Assembly: GCA_903813345.2 (NCBI GenBank)
Contig: CAIIXF020000011.1
Coordinates: 3,124,571-3,188,570, forward strand
Source: Owenia fusiformis
Taxonomy: Eukaryota > Annelida > Polychaeta > Sabellida > Oweniidae
Reading direction: 5' to 3'
Length of the DNA: 64,000 nucleotides
Shown here: positions 22,767-34,139 of the stretch, piece by piece
Position numbering within the stretch: the first letter of the stretch is position 1
Layout: each line of letters begins with the position of its first letter
Notes under the pieces: generated by a model
Seen by the model: only the letters and a program-made list of their open reading frames with translations
Databases searched by the model: none
What the model was told of the DNA's origin: nothing
Program-made: the position numbers and the translations under genes

Positions 22767-22965
22767 CTTCTAGGCAAAGCTGGGTTTACTGGGGATGCAT
22801 TTGGAATCTACAGTCATTTTCATTTCCAGTTGGGGTCCCGAGATGCTACCTTTGATATCCCTCGCCGCAATACCGCCCCCGCCCCGAGCACCACTACCTC
22901 TTGCCGCACCGTCCCAAGCTGGTATAACATGTTTCGGGACTGATGCAACGCGTCTCGGAATGACC
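22767..22965 (-). CDS. Candidate exon of an unidentified minus-strand gene
   Basis: On the minus strand an acceptor-like CGTGCAG (22966-22967) opens a GC-rich frame reading VIPRRVASVPKHVIPAWDG, a Gly-rich run and SISGPQLEMKMTVDSK, which stops at 22770. A strong GTAAGT donor lies 3 bases after the stop. The GC content stands out against the surrounding AT-rich DNA. It might be a terminal coding exon, or a 5' untranslated exon of the SLC23-like gene ending at that donor. I do not recognise the peptide. Confidence 0.35.
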
Positions 22966-22999
22966 CTGCACGTATAACACGCGGAGTTAACCATAACAA

Positions 23000-24118
23000 G
23001 TATCACTTAAACATTTTACGACTTCACTCTTTTAGAAGATGTCATTGCCGTCTAATTTACGTGTTTTTTATGCTGCATTTTCAAAAGTTACGATATGAAT
23101 TCATGTATTCAACTTCGGATGCTTGGATAACTCCGTTTTCTCGAGCCGTAATAAAAAATACATGTAATTCAAGGAATAGTTTATGGGTCTAAATAAACTC
23201 AAGTCAAGGTCTTTACTTGGTCTGGAAAAGATTACAAGTATATGTAGTGTACCACTTAAAATTAGTGTACAAAAGTAAGTGATACAACCATGGAGATGGT
23301 TGAATAAAGTGCTTGTGTTTAACTGTTGAGTTATTGCATAATTATGGTTCCTATGACAACCGCGGTTCAAAACAGATACAGCTGTATTTTAGACTGGCCT
23401 GATACACAACGAATAGACTGGAAATATAATTCAATGTATACATGGTTATAGGCCAACACAGGTGGATTAACAGCCTAATTAATTTAATAAAATGTTTTGA
23501 CCTCGTATTTTTTGTTGATTTACTATTTGAAAAATAAACTAAGTATGTAAAAATGAGAGAAACCTTTTAAATAGGAAAGGAAATCAAACGTTTTGAACCA
23601 GGATGTTTTAAGATGAAATGAAGTGTACATAAAAAACTTACATTTAATCGTAACATACTTTTCAGTTTAACCTTGTGAGAATTCATTATATTATAATGTC
23701 ATTCCAAGGACATATTATAGTATACTCCACATTTACTCATTCCAATCGCGATCGGTGATATATAGCCGGCTAGCCGCCCGAATAAAACTGTCTGACTCGT
23801 GGATTAACAGAGACAAAACGGGCCTATGCTAGGAGGAGAGGGGATACGGGAATATATAAACAAGTATATATAGGTTGTACTTGCTAGATTATAGTATGCC
23901 AAAGTTATTAAGAAAGACAGGGGACATTTATGGAATATCATACTTTTTAAAAAATGGTGACACATATCCCGATTTTACTCAATGGCCCTTATAGGCCCTT
24001 TTATATCCAACATAAATTAATTTTTGTATTTCTGTCACCTTCTCTATGAACCTTGGTTGTTAATTCCATCCAAATTATACGTTCTATAGAATTTTGAAAT
24101 ATATTGATATCAGGTAAT
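23000..24118. other. Non-coding stretch, nothing recognised
   Basis: AT-rich sequence with one unremarkable minus-strand frame (23101-23370). No repeat or gene family was seen. Confidence 0.4.
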
Positions 24119-24330
24119 CAGGGGCGGATCAAGGAACCAACAAGGGGGGGGGGACATATTTTGAAGTCTGAAAACAATCGGGCCCCTAAAACCAAAAGGT
24201 TTTGAAACTTGAGGCCCATTTTCCTGATAATTTGGCCTATAATTGAAAAAAGGCTTTAAATGCCTAGTTTTGTCCAAAAAGGCCTTCAAAAAGTGTTTTC
24301 CTGGGCTAACCCCCCCCCCCAGATTATATA
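24119..24330. mobile_element. CAGNGGCGG MITE relative
   Basis: Begins CAGGGGCGGATCAAGGAACC with a G tract and ends around a C tract near 24310. It shares GAGGCCCATTTT and several AAAAGGCC blocks with the better-preserved copy at 31160-31369. The right end is not sharply defined. Confidence 0.65.
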
Positions 24331-24536
24331 GTGTCAACCAACAGCTATGTTGACAGTGAACGAATGGATAACTAGGCCAGGTTGGTATCCTAGTTTTATA
24401 CTTCTTTTAAATGAATATATGACGTCAGAAGTATTCATAGTGTATTCGAAGTTGATTTTAGATGACAATTATAACAAAATACCTAAAGTTCCCATCAAAT
24501 CGACTTTGATATAGTGCTAAGGTTACCATGACCTGT

Positions 24537-24916
24537 TAGTCCATTTGTCACCCCTATACATACTATAGTGAACCTATGAATTGTTAAAAACACGATGTTT
24601 TATGGTTAATTTATAATAACAAGGGTTTTCTGAAGTGATTTAACTGGGTTGGACAAAAAGTTAGTTTGGGGAAAAAAGTATATCGGCTAATTAGGGAGGC
24701 GTGCATTGGCTTAACATGGTATTGACTATTGACTTAGCGTCGGGTTACCACCATGTACCTGGTATGTTACCATGGTGATAGATACAAACATTTTCCCCAA
24801 CGTTAATTTTTTGGCAACCAAGCTAAATCACTCCAATAAACCCTAATGATAGTATTTGCACAGAAAAACATCATGTTTTTAAATATTCATACGTTAAGAA
24901 AATGACAAATGGACTA
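24537..24916. mobile_element. Long foldback element, 380 bp
   Basis: Left arm TTAGTCCATTTGTCA and right arm TGACAAATGGACTA are inverted. The pairing continues inward through AAACACGATGTTTT / AAAACATCATGTTTT, GAAGTGATTTAACTGGGTTG and its counterpart, to about 160 bp per arm. The loop contains CCATGGTGATAG. Non-coding MITE-like element. Confidence 0.75.
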
Positions 24917-25224
24917 TGTGTGTGTTGAAATGTTGTGGTTCGAATTCCATTTTTCTGTTAGTCTTTTATGCACATCATCATACATTCGAAAAAATTAAAA
25001 TATTTTGGCATATTTGTTTCACCATTTCCTAATTTTCAGAATGTCAAGTGGGCAATAACTTTTGTCAAATGTTGTCCTAAAGACGACTCCTCATTATTCA
25101 TATCCATCGAGACTTTTTTGACCTACCAGATGTTTGAAAATCAAGGATTGCGAGTCTCATACTGCACCGTTTTTCTTCAAACTTGTTCCATTCAGAGCAT
25201 AGCAAAAATACCTTTTTTCGAATT

Positions 25225-25652
25225 TAAGATATTTATAGGATATCCTATGATTTTGAGGAATATCATTTTTATCTACGAGGTGATATTGATATCTGCACGA
25301 GAGAGCGAAGCGAACGAGTTCATATATCAATATCACCGAGTAGATTAAAATGATATTCTGAAAAAAATCATAGGATGTTCTTATTATCCTACACTTACAA
25401 GGAGTGTACTGAATGTATAATATCATTGTAAAATGAATTTCATGCCAAATAGAGTCAATTTGGCGGGAAATCAACTAGCGGAGTATATCGTCACAATATC
25501 CTCCGTATATTGGGTTTTCCGGAGGATATCGTCACGATATCCTCCGCCCGGAGTATATCGTAACGATATCCTCCGGATATTCATTTTGCCAATAAATATC
25601 AAATTTATTTTTTCATGTTATTATACATTTAGTACACTAAGTGTAGGATAAA
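25225..25652 (-). repeat. Composite hairpin element, copy 2
   Basis: Reverse-oriented copy of 4847-5262. The palindrome module lies at about 25241-25377 and the CTACACTTA-ended module with three GGAGGATATCGT-type hairpins at about 25386-25652. Landmark order and module spacing are kept. The overlapping frames at 24968-25348 and 25157-25474 are by-products of the palindrome. Confidence 0.75.
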
Positions 25653-27900
25653 CTTTTTTATTCACCCTTTAGAACCCCATTTTTTCAGTTTCACTAATTC
25701 GATTTATACTCTGTTGCTGTGTTGCTGCGGGCATCGACCAAAATTATGTCATCTATTTCTTTACTGAATCAATGATGGCTATTTGAAGTACATCTTGATA
25801 TTTGAATGTCAGAGACAAAATGAAAGGTTGATGATTCAATTACGTGTTATTACATGGATTTCAATGTAATGAAGTTTTATGATCTTCTTTTGTGTATAAT
25901 GGAAAAATTGATATCTTGATTTACCTATCAAGTATTAACTAAGATCTTATCTAAATCATTGTCTTAGTACTTTCCTAGCCTGTAAAAACCACAATTTAAT
26001 TGGACTTTACAGGGATGTATGTTACAGGGATGTATATTAGCTTGAGCAAACTCTGAATAATTCGTCCTACCAATATTTACAGACGGTACAATTTTCGACG
26101 GATTGTTTTATCTTCGAATTTACCCCTGATCTCTTAAAAATACACTGACACACTGGACTCATCTAGCCATTAGCCTTTTTCAGTTTTTGAGCTCTAACAT
26201 ATGCATCTCAAAACGGGCAAAAAAGAATAAATATTAAAATAGTCAGTTGCTAAAATGTGAAGAACCTTTAGAGGAATCTACATCCAGGTTTTAAGTTTAA
26301 AATATTAATGATCTATTTTGATGACCTTTCACCTTGAAATTTTCTTTTTCAGACCTCAGTACATCTTTTGTAATTAACTGACCATTTGAAATCAGAAAAT
26401 CAGTAAAATTAACTTTTTTTGACCTTTCGAATGTCACTGGAGGTAAAATAAAGGCCAAATGTCAAATCTAAGGTCAAATTTGAGAACTGAGAACTTGAAG
26501 AGGAATGAATAGGAAGCCCTCCGATGGGGCCTCCTAATATGATAAATGAAGACCTTGTAAAATACTGCTGATTTAACAAGTTATAACTTGTGTAACATAA
26601 TTTTTAAAACACAATGATGCCGCAACTTGACCGAGTCTCATAACAAATAGTCATAAAGATGGCGATGATTGATGTCGAGTATTGTCAGAAAAATGACTAC
26701 TTTACTCGGCGATCCGAATAAGCACAAAATAAAACTGTTTTGGTACGTATTAATAAATCCTTGCTAGTTTTACTATGACTGGCAAATAATTGAAAATAAT
26801 CATTTCATTTTTTAATTCTTGATCGTATATTTTAGAGTTCAACAAGTTAATTGTACAGGCCAATTTATAATAATAACATGATAGGGGAAACGTCATGGTA
26901 ATTTCCTAAATACAATCTAGACAGATAATTATGATCGTAATTTATTGCGATATTATAAACAATAGAAATGTTAACTGTACATGATTAGGTATCCACAGAT
27001 ATGTACAATATGCGCATGTTATATTGCATTTATGTCGATCGATTTTTAGAAATCCATGTTCGACATGTAGGCATTCTAAATCACCAGTGATTTGGTACGT
27101 TAATTATGATATCAGGTATTCATCCAGTGGTACTTATTGCCAGAAAATTCCAAGCTCGGTGTTTTCCTGATTGTGGTTGCTATCTTAGAAATCATATGGT
27201 AAGAATATAATGGATTCATGAAAATACGAATTTAGATTTAAGAAAGATGAGCCAGTGAAAATGTCACTAGAAAGGTACAAAGGTTGACAAAACTGATCCA
27301 CTTTTTATGAAAAAAACACAGGAGAGAAAGACAATAAATTAAACTAAATGGTTGTTTTGATGTTGGTTAGGCAACATGTTAATGACGTCACAAATTAATA
27401 TATTGGGCAATATTGTGATTGATGTCATACATTATGTGATGCGTCGTATCTTCGAATCACAATCACATTGTATGACGTCATGATCGTTGAACAATCATTT
27501 GCCATATAAGGTAATAATGGCGGACTTTTGGTCACATGAATGCTCGAAGCCCGTTCGATAGATCGAATTGGTCAGCCAAATTCGTTGTGGGCTTTCGTAA
27601 AAATGTTCTAGTTACGCACCCCAGATGAAGTAATCACTACCACGAAAAAGCTTCAATTTCAACGAAAATCTGTCATATAGCTGATAAATAAAAGGCCCGC
27701 ATGTAATCAATGAGGATTGGCTCTGAGGGTTTCATCTTGATATTCTGCAATATCGATGTCGTGATTTCAAAACATAATTTGAATTCGAATTTAAACAGCC
27801 GCAATTCTATTTACTTCAGAATTTGATTCGCGGATTGTGGTCGTATTTCCAAAGAAAAAAATCCAAAACACACAACAATTGATCGAGACATTGGTTCGAA
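25653..27900. other. Non-coding stretch 3' of the GPCR gene
   Basis: No gene, RNA or defined repeat seen. Two TGACGTCA palindromes (near 27384 and 27474) have the form of cAMP-response elements, but they lie downstream of the GPCR and nothing ties them to a promoter. Confidence 0.4.
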
Positions 27901-28059
27901 TCTTTTAGACTGATGATTATAAATTGATAGTCAGATATAATGTCAGAAAATAACGCCATTTTAAATGTTGATATCGATCAAGGTCAAGGTCGAATATCAA
28001 GTTGCGTCGTTGGGAGTTAATTTTCCTTGCATGTAATATAAGATACAAAAATATCGAAG

Positions 28060-29061
28060 TTATGTGTCTCTGTTTGTTCTCGAATGGTACGTACTGGACG
28101 AGGAACACCACCAATCCTTTAATTCTTTCCTGAATCGAGAGTTACTTGCGTAATATAATACAAAATTGATGACGCTATTGAACTGATGTATAAACTGAGC
28201 TCCTCTAACTGCCGAGTGCATTTTGTTGATAGTTTCAGTATCATCGGGGTCGATCTTTGTCTGTGCAATCAAAACAACGATTGTGATTTGTAAAGGTAGG
28301 GTTAATAATACAAACGCGACTGTCACTGTCAGGATCATTACAATCAGCTGTCTGTTTTTTGATCGCATGTTCCCATTTGGTGACGTTTTTAATTTGGACA
28401 ATTTCTTTATGAGAAATCCATTTGCCATTGCCATAGCGACAAATGGAAACAAAGACGCAAAACACATGTCTATCCATGACCAGGACAGACTGAACTCCTT
28501 ATTAAGAAAACACGACCATGCTCCGTGTCTCTCTTTAAGATCAGCTGACCAAATAATATGTAGATTAAGTAATATGAGTACAAATCCTATAACTGCTATG
28601 ACGATAAAGGAACATTTTCGTGTACACATGCCCTTGGACTGAACTGGGAAATATATATAAAACACACGTTCACAGGCAACCGCAACAAGTATCCAAGCCG
28701 AGAAATGATCGGCCAGAAAAGTTAGAAAAATCTCCAAGATGCAAGTCCCCGGAGATATTTGCCCAATGTAGACACCCGTCAAGGATCGTATCCACCAATC
28801 AAGCGTGGTTGTGTACAGGGCAACTAGATCCACAACAGCTAAGGCTATCAGATACCAACACCAAGACTGTGCCCGAAGTTTTTTCCTTAAAAGTACGGCG
28901 ATACATAGCAAATTCCCTATTGTTCCGAGTACGAGTACAACTGGTGCGCCAAACAGCCAAAGACGCTGATCATCCACGTGACGGAAGTGTCGATCCATCG
29001 CGACATCTATTCTTGTTAAATTAGTCCATCCAATTGGAACGGTAGATGCGTTGGTGGCCAT
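28060..29061 (-). CDS. Rhodopsin-class GPCR, peptide-receptor-like, single exon
   Basis: The 333-residue intact frame has seven hydrophobic segments at about 35-58, 68-88, 107-130, 150-171, 194-217, 237-265 and 288-306. Class A landmarks are GTIGN with N50 in helix 1, VVDL with D78 in helix 2, C107 pairing with C184 of the second extracellular loop, ERV (131-133) for DRY, P206 in helix 5, and N299-FVL-Y303 in helix 7 where NPxxY is usual. The helix 6 CWxP motif is replaced by LTLP. N4 and N14 are N-glycosylation sites in the short N-terminus. The C-tail is Ser/Thr-rich. It most resembles the large orphan peptide-type receptor families of lophotrochozoans and amphioxus, and would signal through G proteins at the plasma membrane. 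The ligand cannot be told. The chosen Met is the first in frame. Confidence 0.93.
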   Translation of the reverse strand: MATNASTVPIGWTNLTRIDVAMDRHFRHVDDQRLWLFGAPVVLVLGTIGNLLCIAVLLRKKLRAQSWCWYLIALAVVDLVALYTTTLDWWIRSLTGVYIGQISPGTCILEIFLTFLADHFSAWILVAVACERVFYIYFPVQSKGMCTRKCSFIVIAVIGFVLILLNLHIIWSADLKERHGAWSCFLNKEFSLSWSWIDMCFASLFPFVAMAMANGFLIKKLSKLKTSPNGNMRSKNRQLIVMILTVTVAFVLLTLPLQITIVVLIAQTKIDPDDTETINKMHSAVRGAQFIHQFNSVINFVLYYASNSRFRKELKDWWCSSSSTYHSRTNRDT

Positions 29062-30270
29062 TTCCTACTGAAGGATATCTAAATTATAGCAATAAGACGC
29101 CAATTATTACGTCTCAAGTATTTACTTATATTTTCGTAATGCACAGAGTTCAATCAAAACACGGTCTTCGTGATAACTTAACTTTGATAGAAGGCCCATG
29201 TCAGGTCGATACCTCGTACAAACAGTTATGACATTTACAAATTATGAAATGAAGTACTATGCCAAACTTAAAAATATTCCTCTGTATTATAGTATGTTTT
29301 ACACAGAAATTGGATACAGAGTATATTTTCTCAGGAGGAACCTTAATGGATTTCTTATCGATAAGTGTTACTTCCCATTAATTCTGGTCTTGCAATGATA
29401 AACTTGTCATGGCGAGTGCATATTAGAGTAACTCGAAATGCATTCACAATCGCCATTAGAGATTTATCAATAGCTCTCTGTTTTTTCCGCTGCACTTTAC
29501 CACAAGGATTTCAGCTTCTAATTTGTGAAGTTCAAGTTTTCCGTGATTCCGACTTTTATTACTATTCGGAAAAATCGCATTATACCTTAAGCTTTGAAAA
29601 TCAACTTCTTTTTGATATACTTCGTTGTACTTCTGACCTCTCTCGGAATATCGTCCACGACGTTTTTCGAGCCGATTCTAATCCATTTTGATTGTAATTG
29701 AAATTGTTCGATTTTTATGGATTGTTATTCAACACTTAATTCGGTCATGTCGCAAGTAATGCTTAAACAGCTTTTAGTGTTTTTGCTGTCATGTTTAAGC
29801 AGTCTCCCATTGTCCTCGTAAAGATCCTTATATGCACTTGTTTGTCATGTAATGTTCAATGTTAAGGCCTACTTTGTTTCAATAATGTCTCGTTGTTTTT
29901 AAGTTCTTGATATTCCATTCACTGTTTCCCTAGACTAATCAGTATTCACATTGCTTTTATCATAATGTCATTGATGCTAAGCCGGTTTCACCAATGTCGT
30001 TTGATTGTATTGTCACGTTGTATAGTTTCTTAAGGTGTTTATTTTCTGTTTTCTTCTATGCGGACCTTAAGCACGCAGACCATCAACCTGTTTCTGATAT
30101 ATTTCACCCGCAGATTGGGTTTCAACCACCAGTGATGTTATTGTGTTAGCCTTTGTTCTCGGTGTAATTTATCACTAAACGTATTCTGTTATTTGTAAAT
30201 GAAGCAAGTAGTTTCCGTTCTTCAAACTATGTTTACAAATTGCAGCCTCTGTCTCATGTGTGTGTGTGGA
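29062..30270. other. 5' flank of the GPCR gene, no other gene
   Basis: This should hold the GPCR promoter (minus strand), but no convincing TATA box or initiator stands out. Short plus-strand frames here look accidental. Confidence 0.35.
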
Positions 30271-30713
30271 GGCCCAAGTGTACTCGCTACTCAACTATTC
30301 CGACTCTTGCCGAAGTATTCTGAGTCTGACCTGACCAAAGTGCTCCGAGTTTACTTATGTTTTTAAATACACTCGATAGATGTCTAATTAATAAGTTCTT
30401 TTTAATTTTGTGGTTTGGAATTATTTTATTAAAAAAAGTGGCCCCTGTCATTCTGGTAGAATTTTATTACTAATTTATGGTGGGATACGTAATGCCATAT
30501 AACGGTTTCACATTAGTTTTGATTTCTTGTCTTCCCAATATTAATTTCAGGAACCATATTCTAAATAAAAGTGGGATCAATCGATAAAAATTCAAAAAAT
30601 AAGGTTGACATCTATCGAGTGTATTCGAAAAATAGTTAACTCTAAATACTTGTGTCAGGTCAGAATACTTCGGCAAGAGTCGGAATAGGTGAGTAGCCAC
30701 GTACACTTGGGCC
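30271..30713. mobile_element. 443-bp element with long inverted ends
   Basis: Ends GGCCCAAGTGTAC and GTACACTTGGGCC are exact inverts. Arms of about 110 bp follow, containing CCGACTCTTGCCGAAGTATT and ACACTCGATAGATGTC with their complements. The middle is AT-rich and non-coding. A more diverged relative lies at 36345-36690. Confidence 0.82.
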
Positions 30714-31159
30714 AATAGAAATCTCCTAGAACGCATATCATGGGCATGCCTTTATTTTGGCCGCAGCGTCGTAGATAGGCTTGAGACAGACGAGGGAGTT
30801 GTCTCGTCGCCAATCATATCCGATGGCAATAGCATATCGCATTGAGATTAAATTTCATCGACCTCGCCTATTTAAAAGTATCTTGCCAGTTTAGCTGTGT
30901 CTCGCCTCTGTAATTGTGACACGCCCACTGGGTGTTTCTCCCGGGTATTGTCTATAACACCGAACTCTTTCCCGGGAAACCCAGTTAAATGTACTCTTAA
31001 AATGTATCTCGACTTCTTCAATATCCTCCTGCATTTGCCTCGTCTATTTTAAGATCCAAAGCAGTTCATTTCCCGACAAAACTTCAGATATTGCGAAGAG
31101 TACCTTGTTAATGATATAACATCCAATTCTAATACTCATCACATCCAATATACGCACAT

Positions 31160-31369
31160 CAGAGGCGGATCTGGGAACCCCTAAAAACCCAAAGTTGGCC
31201 CAAATTTTGAAATTTGAGGCCCATTTTTTCAAAATTTGGCCTGAAATTAAAAAATAAGGACTTAAAAGGCCCAGTAATGACCAAAAAGCCCCACTTTTTG
31301 GGACCTTAAGGCCTTTTTATTTTGGGTCCAATTTTTTTTTCTGAGCCCACCCAAGGCCCGCCGCCAGTG
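31160..31369. mobile_element. MITE with CAGAGGCGG end and 5-bp TSD
   Basis: A 210-bp element starts CAGAGGCGGATCTGGGAACC and ends GCCCGCCGCCAGTG, whose complement CACTGGCGG matches the start imperfectly. CACAT is duplicated directly on both sides (31155-31159 and 31370-31374). The inside has repeated AAAAGGCC and GGCCC motifs. Confidence 0.78.
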
Positions 31370-31675
31370 CACATAATTAGCAAAGATATATTACGTATTT
31401 AACGTAACGTAGGAAATTAAGAGATGCGAGGAGCGTCAGAGTGAAAATGTGTTTTGGGCTATGCAATAGTTTGAATGGAAGCTACGCACATATCAGTATC
31501 AGCCAGTCGCATATAGTAACCTTTTATTGCATTAATGTGTATTAATTGGGTTCACGATGGTCCCATAGGAAATTAGATAAATACCCGCCAAGGATGATAT
31601 CCTAGATAATTTATGTTTGATCATCGTGCGGTTGGAAATCGTTATATTTGCCAGCTGTTTGGCCTATCGTGTAAA

Positions 31676-31828
31676 AGGGTAGGAGGTTCTATTCATTTAT
31701 TGTCCTGCTCTCCATTGATTTTTATGTTACCCCTTGCCCTTATTATCTTATACACGATCGGGGTCAGTAAGGGCCGTTAAGAAGGGGGACTATAATCCTT
31801 GGTGGACCATAATTTCCTTCACACCGGT
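31676..31828. mobile_element. CCGGTGTAAAAG MITE, copy B
   Basis: Left end CGTGTAAAAGGGTAGGAGG and right end TTCACACCGGT, with the shared internal GTCAGTAAGGGCCGTTAAGA block. It is shorter and more diverged than the other copies. Confidence 0.72.
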
Positions 31829-31839
31829 ACTTTGGGAAA

Positions 31840-33630
31840 GTTGGGAATATCAGGTTTATAATGTGAATAGAACGTACTCAGGTATTGAAAAGTATAATTT
31901 TGGTGAACTGAATTCAACAATGCCAATTATTGAAAACATTCTGTAAAAAACACGGTCCTTTATGTAATGTTGACTGATTGGCAACAATTTAATGCAAAAT
32001 TTATTTATATATATTTTATATAACTGTTTTTGTTTACATTTTTTGTTTTTCACTGCAATTGTTTTTGTTTCTTTCTACCAATTCTTGAGAATGAAATAAA
32101 AGGTCTTTCCGAACATCAATATTACAGTTATACAAAGGAAATTTTGGTTGATTTTACAATAAGTATGCAAAAACTTAAAACAAAACCCCCAAAATAGATA
32201 AAAATTAAGTTCAACCTTTTATTTCATTAACAAGATACTTTTTTAAATCACCCAAACTTTCCTTTGTACACTTACAATATTGAGAAACCTAATTAAATTG
32301 TATTTATGTCGTTTCGTTCCAATGAGGTTCGGATAGTTTCATTTCATTCCGACTATATGATACCAAGAACAAAAGAAGTGTCTGATGTGTTTTCTAAAAC
32401 AATAAAGAGAAAAGGATATATATTATAATGTAACCATCCAAAAGATTACCATAAAATTGACGATGTGTAAAATTTTCAGAATGTTTTGAGGACTGGTTTA
32501 AGAGAAACGCTGTTCAAAAAGTTCACCATATCGATACCACTCCTTTATTCATTGTTCATTCAGTGGACACCAAGAGTCGACATTGGGGTTAATATTGACA
32601 TCAGGATCAGTTTAGGCGCCATCGAAATATTCACTCAGACACGATTTCAATTGCAATGAAATTCACAACAAAATCCATGAAATGGTTCACAAACGTCTTA
32701 AATAAGAAGACTAGAGGTTTAAAATGCTTTATTTGAAGCTTCTAGCTCAATTTTGAAGGAGGTTACATCAATTTTTGTAAAATTCGCACCCCCCCCCCCC
32801 CCCGACTGAAAGCAGGCTACGCCGCGACCGTGTTGCTAATTTTTGGCATTTTTAATCAATTACTAATAATTATTAATTTTTGTATATATCTTGCTGGAAA
32901 ACTATTTGTTTTACCCATCGTCTATCCATGCCCTGTCCACCGTCTGTCCCAGAGTATTCCTAAAATCTGTATATTTTACATATTGTATTCTCTCAAACAC
33001 ATATGGCCTCTTGAAAATTCTCATATTTTTAACATGGGAATTCCTCACTTCAGCAAATCCATGACTAATTATTTATGGCCCAAACTGCACATGCAGTTGC
33101 AGAACTAAACCATTCGTTGAATATATGCTCAGGTTTTGACTATTTAGGGATCAATACACCATTTGTACATAGACGTCCTTGATTTGAATAAGCAGGTACG
33201 CGTAATTAGTTTCAAACGGAATCGATTTCTTAGTTATGTGCCAAATTAGCTAATTTTCTTGACGTGATCAACGCAAACTTATCCTACTTACCATGTGAGC
33301 AAATAGGCTAGATTTTAAAATATAGAAATCCAATTAGTTGCATTATTTTGTATTTAGTCTTTTTCAAGTCCCAGTCTTTACTTGTGTTTACTAAACCGCA
33401 AAGTAAGTACTTTGATCTAAACTATTTGATTCATTTATAAACATATTTCACAAAAACACATGAACCTGATTTGTAGCAAACATGTTGCGTTATTAAAGTG
33501 TAGTAATGTAAACCCAAATGTTTCCCCGAGCTCCTAATTTTTGGATCCTTGACTAAAATAAACGCAACGTAAAGAATATTGGCCATTACGCAGATTACAG
33601 TTAAAATTCTTATTTTTGGTAGCGTCATTA
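31840..33630. other. Intergenic stretch, no gene seen
   Basis: AT-rich with a C15 tract at 32789-32803. Short frames such as 32830-33108 have no recognisable content. No repeat borders found. Confidence 0.4.
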
Positions 33631-33635
33631 ACTTT

Positions 33636-33697
33636 GACTCTATAGCTCAGTTGGTTAGAGCGCTGTCAGCTGTCTTGCCGGTTTGGGTTCGACCCTT
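33636..33697 (+). repeat. tRNA-derived fragment (A and B box), not a working tRNA
   Basis: TAGCTCAGTTGGTTAGAGC fits a tRNA D arm with an A box, and GGTTCGACCC fits a B box at the right spacing. The anticodon stem does not pair, and the acceptor sequence GACTCTA has no matching 3' partner. It is best read as a tRNA-derived SINE head or tRNA pseudogene. Confidence 0.6.
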
Positions 33698-33774
33698 GAA
33701 ATTGGTACTTTTTTTCTTTAACACTGCATATGGATCACTAATATATATATGGAAACTTTGACCGGAACTGACAC

Positions 33775-34137
33775 TTAGAACGAGTTGGCCGGGTGGCATC
33801 GTAGTAGGTCCATAAACCGGGGGGTCAGTGGATCGAAACTAAGGAGGGACGGGCGCGATTATGTATGGAAAGGTCTATAGTGCCTTGTGGTTTGAGTCTT
33901 TTCCGGGGCCTAGCGAGTCACGGATGTGAACTGCCCGCTCTTGGCAGGGATCAGAGATTAGGAACTCGACTCATTCCTCCCTTACTCATGCATATGATCT
34001 GTTCCGGAGCTTAGTACCATAGAGGGAATCGGAACTCTTGTGTGGACGCAATGCTCCTCAGGCTACGTCATTGCGACAAACGTCGAGTGTGAGATTGCTT
34101 ACCACCCTCAATGACTGGGAAAACCTTTTGTTATTTT
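33775..34137 (+). mobile_element. tRNA-derived SINE, about 360 bp
   Basis: The head has GTTGGCCGGGTGG, like the A box of Ser/Leu-type tRNAs, and GGATCGAAACT as a B box about 40 bases later. A GC-richer body of about 250 bp follows, unlike its surroundings, ending in a T-rich tail near 34120-34137. It contains no coding sequence. The Pol III boxes suggest a tRNA-headed SINE. The family name is not assigned. Confidence 0.6.
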
Positions 34138-34139
34138 TT

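Noticed and set aside
22795-22977. Plus-strand frame of 60 codons, Pro and Ala rich
   Set aside because: Shadow of the GC-rich minus-strand candidate exon. The splice-like sites are on the minus strand.
24968-25348. Plus-strand frame of 126 codons
   Set aside because: It runs into the palindromic module of the composite hairpin element and shows no domain. The same module gives a similar accidental frame on the other strand.
27384-27481. CRE-like TGACGTCA sites as the GPCR promoter
   Set aside because: They lie downstream of the GPCR stop codon on its strand, so they cannot be assigned to its promoter.
28223-29024. Plus-strand frames of 139 and 134 codons
   Set aside because: Both are antisense to the intact GPCR and have no recognisable content.
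33636-33705. A functional tRNA gene
   Set aside because: The A and B boxes are good, but the anticodon stem and acceptor stem do not pair.
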